A stretch of 42,047 bases of DNA from Sulfurospirillaceae bacterium. GTDB lineage: Bacteria; Campylobacterota; Campylobacteria; Campylobacterales; Sulfurospirillaceae. A model generated the notes under the pieces. That model ran no database searches. It saw only the letters and a program-made list of their open reading frames with translations, and was not told the origin of the DNA. The stretch spans positions 1 through 42,047 of the forward strand of contig JAQUWL010000019.1 of NCBI GenBank assembly GCA_028692875.1. Direction: 5' to 3'. The position numbers were made by a program, and so were the translations under genes. This document shows positions 1 through 9,229 of this stretch, one piece after another (position 1 is the first letter of the stretch; the number at the start of each line of letters is the position of its first letter).

Positions 1-1
1 C

Positions 2-23
2 AAAAAGATAGCTAAATCTTTTT
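2..23 (+). terminator. A/T-only hairpin, possible terminator of an upstream gene
   Basis: AAAAAGAT and ATCTTTTT form an 8-bp stem around a 6-nt loop at the left edge, and the right arm ends in a T run. It could terminate a gene lying left of the window. The stem has only one G-C pair, so it would be weak. Confidence 0.3.
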
Positions 24-73
24 AATTGTGCATACCCTTTTATCCCATTAAACAAATAATCTATTTGCATCTC

Positions 74-102
74 GCACTCTTTATTGCTCCTCTAAAGAGT
101 GC
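74..102. repeat. Perfect 9-bp inverted repeat in the left intergenic region
   Basis: GCACTCTTT (74-82) and AAAGAGTGC (94-102) pair perfectly across an 11-nt loop. No T run follows, so it is not a classical terminator. It could be an operator or an mRNA hairpin. The rest of bases 1-193 holds no recognisable gene. Confidence 0.4.
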
Positions 103-159
103 CATATGTTTCTGAACTTATACAGTTAGTAAAAAATTTACTATTCAACTTAGTTGTGT

Positions 160-165
160 TAAAAT
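160..165 (+). promoter_or_regulatory. Candidate -10 box upstream of the MMPL exporter
   Basis: TAAAAT lies in an AT-rich stretch about 30 nt before the small reading frame at 194. Campylobacterota sigma-70 promoters often lack a clear -35 box, and none is obvious here. This is a guess from position and composition. Confidence 0.3.
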
Positions 166-193
166 ACATGACAGTTTTTAGGATGTGATAGCT

Positions 194-310
194 ATGATAC
201 TTTCAAAGGATTTACATGATGTATTTACCTGTCCGCCACCAAAACTCTTACATCAAAATATCATCCATCGTCATTTAATTAGGTACAACAAAATTAGGAG
301 TGAAAGCTAA
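194..310 (+). CDS. Possible 38-aa small protein or leader peptide
   Basis: An ATG at 194 with TAGGATG upstream opens a 38-codon frame starting MILSKDLHDVF and ending at TAA 308-310, only 3 nt before the ATG of the large exporter gene. It has no signal peptide and resembles no family I know. The ribosome-binding-like sequence and the tight spacing suggest a translated leader coupled to the exporter. A chance open frame of this length is equally easy to accept. Confidence 0.3.
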   Translation: MILSKDLHDVFTCPPPKLLHQNIIHRHLIRYNKIRSES

Positions 311-313
311 GCT

Positions 314-2809
314 ATGTTTTTACAAAAATATATTGATTTTATCACAACAAACGCCAAGATGGTTTTGTTTACAGTTGCCATTGCAACTGGAGTTTTTGGT
401 TATTATGGGCAATATCTAAGCATTGACGCTTCAGCCGAAACTCTTTTGCTGGAAAATGATCAAGATTTAAAATTAACACGAGAAGTACATGGGCGTTACT
501 CTAGCCCTGATTATCTATTTATCTCTTTTAGCCCAAAAGAGCATCTTCTCTGTGAGGCAACACTTAAGAATATTAAAAATCTAAAAGAGTCTTTGTTGAA
601 AATCGAGGGCATAGAGAGTATTACCTCTATTTTGGATGTTCCCTTGCTTCAAAGCCCTCCAATTCCCATACAAGAGGTTGTCGGAAATATACAAACACTA
701 GAGTCCCCAACTGTTGATAAAACGCTCGTACAAAAAGAGTTAACAACTAGTCCGTTATATGCAAAAAACTTAGTTAGTGCTGATTTTAAAACGACCGCCA
801 TAGTTGTAAATCTCAAGGAAGATACAAAATATACAGAGCTTTTGAGTGCCAGAAATGCTTTTTTGGTACTCAAGCAAGAGAGAGCCTTAAGCAAAGAAGA
901 GAAAGAGAGATTTGAAACCATCAAGAGGGAGTTTAAAACATACAGGGATAGCTCTCGCGAGGATACGCACAAACTAATCGAAAATGTTAGAACCACAATG
1001 AACAGCTATAAGGGCGAGGGTGATCTATTTTTAGGTGGCGTCATGATGGTTGCTGATGATATGATAGGTTTTGTTAAAAGTGATATTGAGATTTATGGTG
1101 GAGTTATTTTAGCGATTATGATTTTTATTTTATGGATTATTTTTAGGCAAATACGCTTTGTTGTTCTGCCTATCGTTGCCTCTTTTAGTGCGGTTGTTAT
1201 AACAGTTGGTATCAATGCACTTTTAGGGCTTGAGGTAACTGTAATATCATCTAATTTTATTGCGATGCAGCTTATCACGACACTTTCGCTTGTTATTCAT
1301 CTTATTGTCTCTTACCGTGAGGAGTATGGAGTTTATCCTCACATGTCACAAAAAGAGCTAATAGAAACCACACTTAAGCGAATGAGTGTTCCTTCTGTGT
1401 TTGTTATCTTAACCTCTGTTGCAGGATTTGGTTCACTTATGACATGTGACATTTTGCCTATTGTTGATTTGGGCAATATGATGAATATCGGCGTAACTGT
1501 TTCGTTGATTGTGACCTATCTTCTTTTTCCTTCTATTATGATTCTTCTTGAAAAGAAAGAGCCTGTTTTGACATTTGACAATGTCTTTACCCTAAACACC
1601 ACTTTTGCCTATATTGTTGAGCATTACAAAAAAATTATTATTGCAGTAGTGGTTGGACTTGCATGTTTTAGCTTGTATGGAGTGACTCGTCTTGTTGTTG
1701 AAAATAGTTTTATTAATTATTTTAAAGAGAGTACCGAAATCTATAAGGGTATGAAAAAGATAGACAATAATCTAGGGGGTACGACGCCTCTGGAGATTGT
1801 TGTTAGATTTCCAAAAAACGAAACCATTGCTCAGCCACAAAAAAGTGTTGATGTTGATGAATTTGACGATGAGTTTAAGCAGACTAGCAACGATGCCAAA
1901 TATTGGTTTACGCCACAAAAAATGGAGACCATACTTAAGGTGCATGACTATCTTGAGTCCTTGAGTGAGGTTGGAAATGTATCTTCTTTGGGTACACTCT
2001 CAAAAGTAGGACGTATCTTAAAAGATGGCAAAGACTTTGATAATTTTGAATTAGCATTGCTTTATAACGAACTTCCTTCTCAATATAAAAAAATACTATT
2101 GTCGCCTTATGTAAATATTGAAAAAGATGAAGCTCGTTTTGTTATTCGCATTGTAGATTCAAATCCTAAACTAAGACGCCATGAGCTATTGCAGAGTATT
2201 GAAAAAGATTTACAGACCAAAGTTGGGCTTGAGAGGCAAAACTTCGATATGGTAGGAATGATGGTGTTGTATAACAATATGCTTCAATCTCTTTTTTCAT
2301 CTCAAATATCTACTCTTGGGTTAGCAGTGCTTTCTTTGGGTGCTATGTTTTTATTTCTTTTTCGCTCTTTAAAAATAGCTATGGTTGCCATGACGGTCAA
2401 TATGGTTCCTGTTAGTATGATTTTTGGCATTATGGGAGTTGCAAATATTCCTCTAGACATGATGAGCATTACCATCGCATCTATAGCACTTGGTATAACA
2501 GTAGACAATACTATACACTACTACTATCGCTTCAGAGAAGAGTTGCAAGTTGATGGGGATTATGTTGCTTCAATGCATAGAGCACACTCCACCATTGCGT
2601 TTGGAATGTTCTACTACTCTCTTGCTACCATTGTTGGTTTTTTGGTGCTGGTAACATCCAATTTTATTCCAACTTTGATATTTGGTTTGCTTACGGTCCT
2701 TGTTTTATTGATGGCGATTGTTTCAGATCTTATATTTTCGCCATTGCTTGTTATTGTATTTAAGCCATTTGGAAGAAAAATAGTAAAAAAGGAGATTGGA
2801 ATTGCTTAG
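314..2809 (+). CDS. MMPL/HAE3-type RND superfamily exporter
   Basis: This 831-aa inner-membrane permease has the classical duplicated RND layout. There is an N-terminal membrane helix near residues 15-35, a large periplasmic loop to about 255, a hydrophobic bundle at about 255-420, a further helix near 440-460, a second loop, and a final bundle from about 662. The segment around residue 730 (GITVDNTIHYYYRFREE) matches the conserved TM motif with acidic residue seen in MMPL and COG1033 exporters. It is shorter than AcrB-type pumps (about 1040 aa) and has no adaptor or outer-membrane gene beside it, which fits the HAE3/MMPL group that often moves lipids or other hydrophobic molecules. The substrate cannot be read from the sequence. 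AGGAG lies 13 nt upstream of the ATG. The end overlaps nhaA by 8 nt, so the two are probably cotranscribed. Confidence 0.85.
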   Translation: MFLQKYIDFITTNAKMVLFTVAIATGVFGYYGQYLSIDASAETLLLENDQDLKLTREVHGRYSSPDYLFISFSPKEHLLCEATLKNIKNLKESLLKIEGIESITSILDVPLLQSPPIPIQEVVGNIQTLESPTVDKTLVQKELTTSPLYAKNLVSADFKTTAIVVNLKEDTKYTELLSARNAFLVLKQERALSKEEKERFETIKREFKTYRDSSREDTHKLIENVRTTMNSYKGEGDLFLGGVMMVADDMIGFVKSDIEIYGGVILAIMIFILWIIFRQIRFVVLPIVASFSAVVITVGINALLGLEVTVISSNFIAMQLITTLSLVIHLIVSYREEYGVYPHMSQKELIETTLKRMSVPSVFVILTSVAGFGSLMTCDILPIVDLGNMMNIGVTVSLIVTYLLFPSIMILLEKKEPVLTFDNVFTLNTTFAYIVEHYKKIIIAVVVGLACFSLYGVTRLVVENSFINYFKESTEIYKGMKKIDNNLGGTTPLEIVVRFPKNETIAQPQKSVDVDEFDDEFKQTSNDAKYWFTPQKMETILKVHDYLESLSEVGNVSSLGTLSKVGRILKDGKDFDNFELALLYNELPSQYKKILLSPYVNIEKDEARFVIRIVDSNPKLRRHELLQSIEKDLQTKVGLERQNFDMVGMMVLYNNMLQSLFSSQISTLGLAVLSLGAMFLFLFRSLKIAMVAMTVNMVPVSMIFGIMGVANIPLDMMSITIASIALGITVDNTIHYYYRFREELQVDGDYVASMHRAHSTIAFGMFYYSLATIVGFLVLVTSNFIPTLIFGLLTVLVLLMAIVSDLIFSPLLVIVFKPFGRKIVKKEIGIA

Positions 2810-3977
2810 TGCTATTGAAGAATTTATAAAAAAAGAGTCTGCGTCTGGAGTTATTCTTATTTTTGTAACAATTACAGCTCTTTTTCTTCAGAACAGTTTT
2901 ATGACAGATTTTTATACTAACTTTTTACATATTCCTGTTCAGGTAAGCTTTGGCTCATTTGGCATATCTAAACCACTTCTTCTTTGGGTAAACGATGGCT
3001 TGATGGCGATTTTTTTCTTTCTTATTGGACTTGAAGTAAAGCGAGAATTTTTAGAGGGTGAGCTTTCCAGCAAGGAACAGATAATATTGCCTGCAATAGG
3101 TGCTTTTGGCGGTATGGTTGTGCCAGCACTTATTTTTATCTTTTTTAACCATACAAACAGCTTCGCTATTCAAGGATGGGCAATTCCTACTGCTACGGAT
3201 ATAGCTTTTGCTTTAGGCATACTCTCTTTGCTTGGAAACAGAGTTCCTCCTTCTTTGAAAATTTTTCTTATGGCGCTTGCTATAATAGATGACCTTGGGG
3301 CTATCGTTGTTATAGCGCTTTTTTATACGAGCAAATTATCTATGACTTCTGTTATTGTATCCTGTTTGTGTTTGGTTGTTTTGATTGTGATGAATAGACT
3401 AAATGTAATCAAAAAAGCCGCTTATATTTTAGTTGGAGCTATTTTATGGGTTAGTGTTCTAAAATCAGGAGTTCACGCAACTATCGCTGGAGTTGCTCTT
3501 GCATTTTGTATCCCACTTTATTCTAAAAGACCAAATGGTGAGCGTTTTTCAATACTTAAAGAGATGGAGCACGACTTGCACTATTGGGTGGCATTTTTAA
3601 TTTTACCACTCTTTGCGTTTGTTAATGCTGGGGTTGATTTGAGAGATATCTCATTGGGCTCTATTTCATCCGATGTCTCCTTGGGAATAATTTTTGGGCT
3701 TTTTTTAGGGAAGCAACTTGGCGTTTTTGGATTTAGCTTTATTGCCATAAAGCTTAAATTGGTCTCTCTTCCCAGAGAAAGTAATTTAAGTCAGATTTAT
3801 GGAGTTGCTATTTTGACCGGTATAGGGTTTACTATGAGTCTATTTGTTGACTCTTTGGCGTACAACGATACAGATATTTTTGGCTATGCTGACAAATTGG
3901 CAATACTTTTGGGTTCATTTCTTTCTGGAGTTGTCGGATATCTTTTTTTAAGGTTTTTATCTAAAAAAGCTCTTTAA
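2802..3977 (+). CDS. nhaA: Na+/H+ antiporter NhaA
   Basis: This is a 391-aa inner-membrane antiporter that exports Na+ or Li+ in exchange for protons in pH and salt homeostasis. I chose the TTG at 2802 because AAAAAAGGAG ends 7 nt before it; an earlier in-frame TTG at 2796 is only 1 nt from that site. With this start the ATDIAFALG aspartate is residue 133 and the IIDDLGAI aspartates are 163 and 164, exactly the numbers of the essential residues of E. coli NhaA (388 aa). About twelve hydrophobic segments are visible, including the GVHATIAGV and MSLFVDSLAY regions. The gene overlaps the MMPL exporter before it and its 3' end overlaps the convergent CHAD gene by 17 nt, so no terminator separates them. 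No NhaR-like regulator is next to it. Confidence 0.95.
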   Translation: MLSAIEEFIKKESASGVILIFVTITALFLQNSFMTDFYTNFLHIPVQVSFGSFGISKPLLLWVNDGLMAIFFFLIGLEVKREFLEGELSSKEQIILPAIGAFGGMVVPALIFIFFNHTNSFAIQGWAIPTATDIAFALGILSLLGNRVPPSLKIFLMALAIIDDLGAIVVIALFYTSKLSMTSVIVSCLCLVVLIVMNRLNVIKKAAYILVGAILWVSVLKSGVHATIAGVALAFCIPLYSKRPNGERFSILKEMEHDLHYWVAFLILPLFAFVNAGVDLRDISLGSISSDVSLGIIFGLFLGKQLGVFGFSFIAIKLKLVSLPRESNLSQIYGVAILTGIGFTMSLFVDSLAYNDTDIFGYADKLAILLGSFLSGVVGYLFLRFLSKKAL

Positions 3978-4857
3978 TTTCTTTTTTTATCGCCTCAATA
4001 TCGCTTTTTTGAGAGTGCTCTACACACTTTTGTTTTCCAATGGCAAGCTCTTCTTTTAAAATATTTATTATATTTTCAAAACATTCGCTTTGCTTGTGGG
4101 TATATTTTTCAATAAGCATTAGTTGTGTATGCTTGTCTTGAACCTCCCCAAATGATGTTTGTACTGTTTTAATAGATTGGGAAAGTCTTTTTAGTTTTTC
4201 CTCTTTATTTTCAGTCAACAACGCATCTATCGTGTAGCGTATTTTTTTATAGTTAAGTCTTAGCTTGTGAAAAAGTTCATTTTGAGAGTTGGCATTTAAT
4301 TTTTTGGAGATTTTAGCAATTTTGCTAATCCTTTTTTGAAGTATTTTCTGGATGTGCTTTTGAAGGTCATCTTTGGCTTTTTGTGAGAAAAAGTGTTCGT
4401 GTTCTTGAAGTTCAGCAATTGCGTCAAAAGCTTCGTTGTGATGCAAGGTTTCAAATTTATCTCTAAACTCTAAAAAACATTTATCTCGTCGTTTTTGAAG
4501 CTTGTCTTGTATGATTTGAAAATTTTCAAAATACTCTTTTTTTTGAATTTTTTTATAGCTTTGCATACATTCCAAAAAAACATCCAAATCCCTAAGGTGG
4601 TTTGTCTCTCTTTGTAAAGTTTTCATTATTGCATTAACTATTTTGTATCTTTTATCATCGCAAAATTTGCTAAATTCACGAAATATTGATCTGCTAGAGC
4701 GAATTGCTACTCTATATTGATGAAGGTTTTCTGGATGCTTGGTGCGTAAAAAATTTTGAAGTTGAAATTTTGATTCTAAAAGATTTCTTTTTAGATTGTT
4801 TTTTAAAAAAGAGGCAACATTGTCATATGTCTCAGATTCTCTTTTTGAGGAACCCAT
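3961..4857 (-). CDS. CHAD domain protein
   Basis: The 298-aa, Lys/Glu/Gln-rich, mostly helical protein has the two halves of a CHAD domain. HQYRVAIRSSRS lies near residue 45 and FHKLRLNYKKIRYTID near 205; both carry the conserved His and basic positions that give CHAD proteins their polyphosphate-binding surface. There is no signal peptide or membrane segment and no CYTH triphosphatase domain, so it is a stand-alone cytoplasmic CHAD protein that probably binds polyphosphate granules. Its 3' end overlaps nhaA by 17 nt in convergent orientation. The ATG at 4857 is preceded by a weak AAGG. A biochemical role beyond polyphosphate binding cannot be inferred. Confidence 0.8.
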   Translation of the reverse strand: MGSSKRESETYDNVASFLKNNLKRNLLESKFQLQNFLRTKHPENLHQYRVAIRSSRSIFREFSKFCDDKRYKIVNAIMKTLQRETNHLRDLDVFLECMQSYKKIQKKEYFENFQIIQDKLQKRRDKCFLEFRDKFETLHHNEAFDAIAELQEHEHFFSQKAKDDLQKHIQKILQKRISKIAKISKKLNANSQNELFHKLRLNYKKIRYTIDALLTENKEEKLKRLSQSIKTVQTSFGEVQDKHTQLMLIEKYTHKQSECFENIINILKEELAIGKQKCVEHSQKSDIEAIKKEIKELF

Positions 4858-4881
4858 AATTGCTAACCTTATTTTTTGATT

Positions 4882-4887
4882 ATTGTA
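4882..4887 (-). promoter_or_regulatory. Extended -10 box for the CHAD gene
   Basis: On the minus strand TTTGCTACAATAAT contains an extended -10 (TGC followed by TACAAT) about 25 nt before the ATG at 4857. No strong -35 box is seen. The intergenic stretch 4858-4934 also holds a TACATGTA palindrome at 4911-4918. Confidence 0.45.
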
Positions 4888-4934
4888 GCAAAGTTTTTAT
4901 TTCGATATCTTACATGTAACTATTTGCAGAAGAG

Positions 4935-7900
4935 CTAACCCTCCTGCAATGCTTCTTGAACTTCATCTTTTCCGCCATAAAAAAAGTGCTTAAAATCTTC
5001 CAAAATCATATAAATAACTGGTACTAAAATAAGTGAAATGATTGTTGAAAACAGAATTCCATAGCCCAGTGAAATAGCCATAGGAATAAGAAATTTAGCC
5101 TGAATAGATGTTTCATAAATCATTGGAGCAAGCCCTCCAAAGGTGGTTAGAGTTGTTAATATTATAGGTCTAAATCTCCTTGTAGATGCAGCTACAATAG
5201 CTTCAAAATGATTTTTACCATCTTTTAGCACTCTGTTCGCATAATCTATCATAACAAGAGTGTCGTTTACAACAACCCCAGAGAGAGCGACAATACCCAT
5301 AATGCTTATAATGCTCAAACTATATCCTAGAAAGATATGCCCCAAAAATGCTCCAACAACACCAAATGGAATTGCTAGCATAATAATTAAAGGTTGCGAA
5401 TAATTTTCAAATGGAATTGCCAACATTAGATAAAGTACAATTAAAACAAGCACGAAACTAGCCTTAAGATTATTCATGCTGTCTTGAGTTTCTGCCTGCC
5501 TGCCCTGATATGAGATTTGAAGTTCTGGATATTTTTCTTTAAGTTTAGGCAGGTACTCTTCCTCTAACGAGGCGATAATCTCTGGTGTTTTACTCTCTGG
5601 CTCTACGTTCGCAGTAACCTCTACAACCCTTCTACCATCTCTTCTTGATATGGTTGTATAGGCATTGCCTTCCTCTTTTTTGGCAACATCACCAAGCCTT
5701 ACAAATGAGCCATCTGGAGTTTTTATCTTTATCTCATCAATATCTGCTTCGCTTATGCGTTCGCTCTGTTCTTGCTTTACGATGATTTTCATTTCGTTGC
5801 GTCCATATTGCTCTCTAAGTGACTCTTTGCCGTATGCAACATATCTGACTTGTCTGGCGATTTCGTATGCACTAAGTCCTAATTTTTCGCCAAGAGGAAG
5901 TAGTTGAAAAGTTATCTGTCTTTTGCCTGGAGTGAAACCATCTTTAATATCTTTAGTCATTGAAAACTGTGCAAGCATAGATCCTAGTTCCTCACTTGCT
6001 TTATCTAAAATCTCTAAGTCTTTGTGGCTTAGCTCTAATGTCAAAGCAGGTCTTCCGCCCCCAGGTCCTCCGATATCAGATTTAAAAACCATTGAGTCTA
6101 TACCGGCTAATTGTCCAATATTTTTTCGCCACTGTTTGATAAATTGTGCTGTTGAGATGATTCTCTTAGAGCTTTCTTGAAGGTAAAATACGATTTCAAC
6201 TTCATTCTCACTTATTTTTGCTCTGTATCCCTGATTTAAATCTGTTTCATTTGCATCTTGAATTGTTTTAAGCCCAGCAGAGAGTATTTTTTTGCTTATT
6301 TTTTCACTTGTCTCAAGAGGGACTCCCACGGGCAAAGTTACCTGAAGCACAGCTCTATCGGATTCAACACGGGGCATCATGGTAAAGCCTATTCTTCCGC
6401 TCATCGCATAAGAGACAACCACAGCAAAAATAATTACCCCACCAAAAAAAGTGGCATATCTATTTTTGATAAAAAATATAATAGATGGTTTGTATACTTT
6501 TTCTACAAATGAGTTGAGCCCATTAGCGATAATTTGCTGTTTTTCCCACATGTAGAGCCAAATACCTTTTCTAGGAGTTTCTTTTTTTGGGGATAGGTGA
6601 GAAGGTAATATGTAAAGTGCCTCTACCCAAGAGATAGCAAAAACTGTTGCTACGACGATAGGTATTACTAAAAAGGTTTTACCCATCATTCCAGGAATAA
6701 AGAGGATGGGTATAAAAGCAACTATGTTTGTTAGTATGCTAAATGTTAAAGGAATAAGAATATCTTTTGTTGCCTGTATAGCAGCACTTTTGTAGCCCAT
6801 CCCCCTTTTTCGGTATTCATAAATATTTTCGCCCACAATTATAGCATCGTCCACAACAATGCCCAGCGATATAATAAAAGCAAACATAGATACTGTGTTT
6901 ATGGATACCCCAAAAAATGGTAAAAATAAAAATGAACCCAAAAAGGCAGTCGGGATTCCCATTGCTACCCAAAATGCTAGCTTGAATTCCAAAAACAGAC
7001 CCAAAATAATCAAAACCAAGGCAAGTCCAAAAAAAGCATTTTTAAGAAGTAGCTCAAGTCTTGAGTCATAAACTTTTGACATGTCATGATTGATGATAAG
7101 CTCAAAAGGCTTTTTTAGCTCAGAATTCATTTCGTTTATTACTTCGCTTACTGCTTTAGACACTTCTTGAGGTGTTTGTTTCCCAACACGATATACTTCA
7201 AGTGCAATTGCAGGTTTGTTGTTGAATAAAAAAAGATTGCTTGACTCTTGAAATGTATCGGTAATTTTTGCTATCTCGCCTAATGTTACAATGGTGCCAC
7301 TGGTGCTTGTTAAGATGGGAAGTGTGGCAAAGTTTTGAGCATCATATCGTCTAGTTTTTACTCTAAGCATCAAATCGCCAGCATTGCTTCGTATGCTTCC
7401 ACTAGAGATTTCTACTGATTGAGAGGCAATCTTGTCGGAGATGTTTTTAAGTGAAAGGTTGTATTTTTCCATTGTTAAGGCGTTAATCTCTACATGTACT
7501 TCATACTCTTTTGAGCCGACTAGTTCAACTTGACTGATATTTTTGTGTAATAAAAGTTTTTCTCTTGCAACTTCGCCAATTTCCCTTAAAAGTCTGTCGT
7601 CTTTTTCGCCCATCAACGTCAAGGTTAATACTCTTGAGCGTTTTACATTGAGTTGAACGGTGGGTTTTTCTGCATCTTCTGGAAAAGTAGTTATAGAATC
7701 AATTCTCTGTTTAATGTCCTGATAAACCCTCATTCTGTCAGAACCATCTTGAAGTTCTACTGTTATAGTGGCAAGTCCCTCTTTTGAGCTTGAGGCAATC
7801 TCCTTTATCCCTTCTATATCTTGTATTTTATCTTCTGCTGCAAGGACAATGCCTTGTTCAACCTCTTCAGGGCTGGCTCCATTGTATGGTACGGCTATGG

Positions 7901-8048
7901 TGACAGTGTCTAAGTCATACTCTGGAAAAACCTCTTTTTTAATAATTGTTGTCATATATAGTCCGCCTAATATGAACACCAACATTAAAAGATTTGAAGT
8001 AACCCTATTGTGTGCCATCCATGATATGCTGGAACTATCTTTTATCAT
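4935..8048 (-). CDS. HAE1-type RND multidrug efflux pump, AcrB/MexB family
   Basis: This 1037-aa protein has the length of AcrB-type pumps. The inner-membrane proton-driven pump takes substrates from the periplasm and membrane and passes them through an adaptor to an outer-membrane channel. The N-terminus has the usual cytoplasmic stretch and first helix followed by NGASPEEVEQ. The TM4 signature GIVVDDAIIVGENIYEYRKR carries the paired aspartates of the proton relay near residue 400, and the second-half counterpart GVVVNDTLVMIDYANR is present near 920. No frame break was found. The start ATG overlaps the adaptor stop as ATGA, so it is the last gene of an operon read outer-membrane factor, adaptor, pump. 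No local repressor is encoded beside it. Substrates are unknown; the sequence does not show the metal-ion signature of CusA/CzcA strongly enough to call it a heavy-metal pump. Confidence 0.93.
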   Translation of the reverse strand: MIKDSSSISWMAHNRVTSNLLMLVFILGGLYMTTIIKKEVFPEYDLDTVTIAVPYNGASPEEVEQGIVLAAEDKIQDIEGIKEIASSSKEGLATITVELQDGSDRMRVYQDIKQRIDSITTFPEDAEKPTVQLNVKRSRVLTLTLMGEKDDRLLREIGEVAREKLLLHKNISQVELVGSKEYEVHVEINALTMEKYNLSLKNISDKIASQSVEISSGSIRSNAGDLMLRVKTRRYDAQNFATLPILTSTSGTIVTLGEIAKITDTFQESSNLFLFNNKPAIALEVYRVGKQTPQEVSKAVSEVINEMNSELKKPFELIINHDMSKVYDSRLELLLKNAFFGLALVLIILGLFLEFKLAFWVAMGIPTAFLGSFLFLPFFGVSINTVSMFAFIISLGIVVDDAIIVGENIYEYRKRGMGYKSAAIQATKDILIPLTFSILTNIVAFIPILFIPGMMGKTFLVIPIVVATVFAISWVEALYILPSHLSPKKETPRKGIWLYMWEKQQIIANGLNSFVEKVYKPSIIFFIKNRYATFFGGVIIFAVVVSYAMSGRIGFTMMPRVESDRAVLQVTLPVGVPLETSEKISKKILSAGLKTIQDANETDLNQGYRAKISENEVEIVFYLQESSKRIISTAQFIKQWRKNIGQLAGIDSMVFKSDIGGPGGGRPALTLELSHKDLEILDKASEELGSMLAQFSMTKDIKDGFTPGKRQITFQLLPLGEKLGLSAYEIARQVRYVAYGKESLREQYGRNEMKIIVKQEQSERISEADIDEIKIKTPDGSFVRLGDVAKKEEGNAYTTISRRDGRRVVEVTANVEPESKTPEIIASLEEEYLPKLKEKYPELQISYQGRQAETQDSMNNLKASFVLVLIVLYLMLAIPFENYSQPLIIMLAIPFGVVGAFLGHIFLGYSLSIISIMGIVALSGVVVNDTLVMIDYANRVLKDGKNHFEAIVAASTRRFRPIILTTLTTFGGLAPMIYETSIQAKFLIPMAISLGYGILFSTIISLILVPVIYMILEDFKHFFYGGKDEVQEALQEG

Positions 8049-9229
8049 TGCTTACCCTTATTTTTTGGGTTTGAGTCTGTAGAGTATTTTGTGCCTTTTA
8101 TTGGAGTGCCCAAATATGTTGTGACGATTTTATCTCCTTGCGAAATACCTTCGCTGATAATTGTTTTTTGAGAGTCCTTAAAGAGAATATTTATTGGTTT
8201 TATGTGCAATAAATTGTCTTTATCTAGTATCCAGATTGTATTATTTTGTCTGACATATGCAGAATCTATAGAATAAACTTCATCATATGTCTTCCCTTTT
8301 ATATCAAGTGTTACAGTATCTCCAAGTAGAACTATGGCATTATCTTTGTTTTTTGCTTTTAGGTTTAGCGGATCTTCTATAGCAACGACAAGCTGGGCTT
8401 GTTTTGTTTTACTGTCAAGTTCCGGTAGGAACTTAATAATTTTTCCTTTTAATGAACTTTTGGTATTGCTCGGTTTTACCCAGACTTCTATTTTGCTCAG
8501 AGCCTCCTCTTTAAAATTATCAAAAAATTCCATATTTGATAATGCAATGGAGACTTTGATCCAAAATTCATCTACGCCAACCAAATCCACAATGGAGCTT
8601 TGAGTTCCTAAATATCCGCCAACTTCTGTATATTTTTTGGTAACAATGCCTTTGAAAGGAGCGTATATTTTTGTATCTAAAAGGTCTTTTTCCGCCAAAC
8701 TTAAAGCCGTTTGGGCTTGCATAACAGATGCTTTGGCTTGTTCAAGTTGGGGTTCTCGCAAAATCAAACTTTTGCTAATCTCGCTAGGATTGATGCCAGA
8801 TAGTTCAAGCTCTTTTTTTGCAGATTCTTGTGCCCCCAACTCTATTTGGAGTGAGGCTTTGGCATTTATAAGTTGTGCTTTTTTTTGAGCCAAAGCATTT
8901 TCGTATGTTTGTGGATCAATGCGGAGTATCTCTTCGTTTTTTTCAAATATTCCACCTAAAATCATATTTTCGCTAGTTTGGATTATTTTGCCTGAAACAT
9001 TTGCGTTTAGGGTTGTTTTTTTTGCCTCCTCAACTGTTCCAGTTGTTTCTATGATTATGGTTTCGGATGAGGGTTCGGCGATGATGGTTTGTACTAAAGT
9101 TGGTTGTTTTTGTTGCTGTTGTTTTTGGGCTTTTGGTGCCGTTTTCATAAGATGTTTTGATACATATGCACCTGATCCTACAATGGCTACGGATGCGATT
9201 ATATTTACAATGATATGTTTAGTTGTCAT
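8045..9229 (-). CDS. RND efflux periplasmic adaptor, membrane fusion protein
   Basis: The 394-aa protein has an N-terminal membrane anchor (residues about 6-24) followed by a Gln/Lys-rich linker. Next come the first lipoyl half near residues 70-100, a helical hairpin rich in Ala/Gln/Lys (about 110-170), and the second lipoyl half (TKIYAPFKGIVTKKY, about 185-200). Beta-barrel and membrane-proximal regions follow. This order is typical of AcrA/MexA-type adaptors that join the inner-membrane pump to the TolC channel. There is no lipobox, so it is probably held by an uncleaved helix. GGAGATAAAAA precedes the ATG. It overlaps the outer-membrane factor upstream and the pump downstream by 4 nt each, which indicates translational coupling. 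Confidence 0.92.
   Translation of the reverse strand: MTTKHIIVNIIASVAIVGSGAYVSKHLMKTAPKAQKQQQQKQPTLVQTIIAEPSSETIIIETTGTVEEAKKTTLNANVSGKIIQTSENMILGGIFEKNEEILRIDPQTYENALAQKKAQLINAKASLQIELGAQESAKKELELSGINPSEISKSLILREPQLEQAKASVMQAQTALSLAEKDLLDTKIYAPFKGIVTKKYTEVGGYLGTQSSIVDLVGVDEFWIKVSIALSNMEFFDNFKEEALSKIEVWVKPSNTKSSLKGKIIKFLPELDSKTKQAQLVVAIEDPLNLKAKNKDNAIVLLGDTVTLDIKGKTYDEVYSIDSAYVRQNNTIWILDKDNLLHIKPINILFKDSQKTIISEGISQGDKIVTTYLGTPIKGTKYSTDSNPKNKGKQ

Noticed and set aside
5665-7071. Plus-strand frames opposite the RND pump
   Set aside because: They are antisense shadows of a well-supported pump gene, without ribosome-binding sites or family matches.
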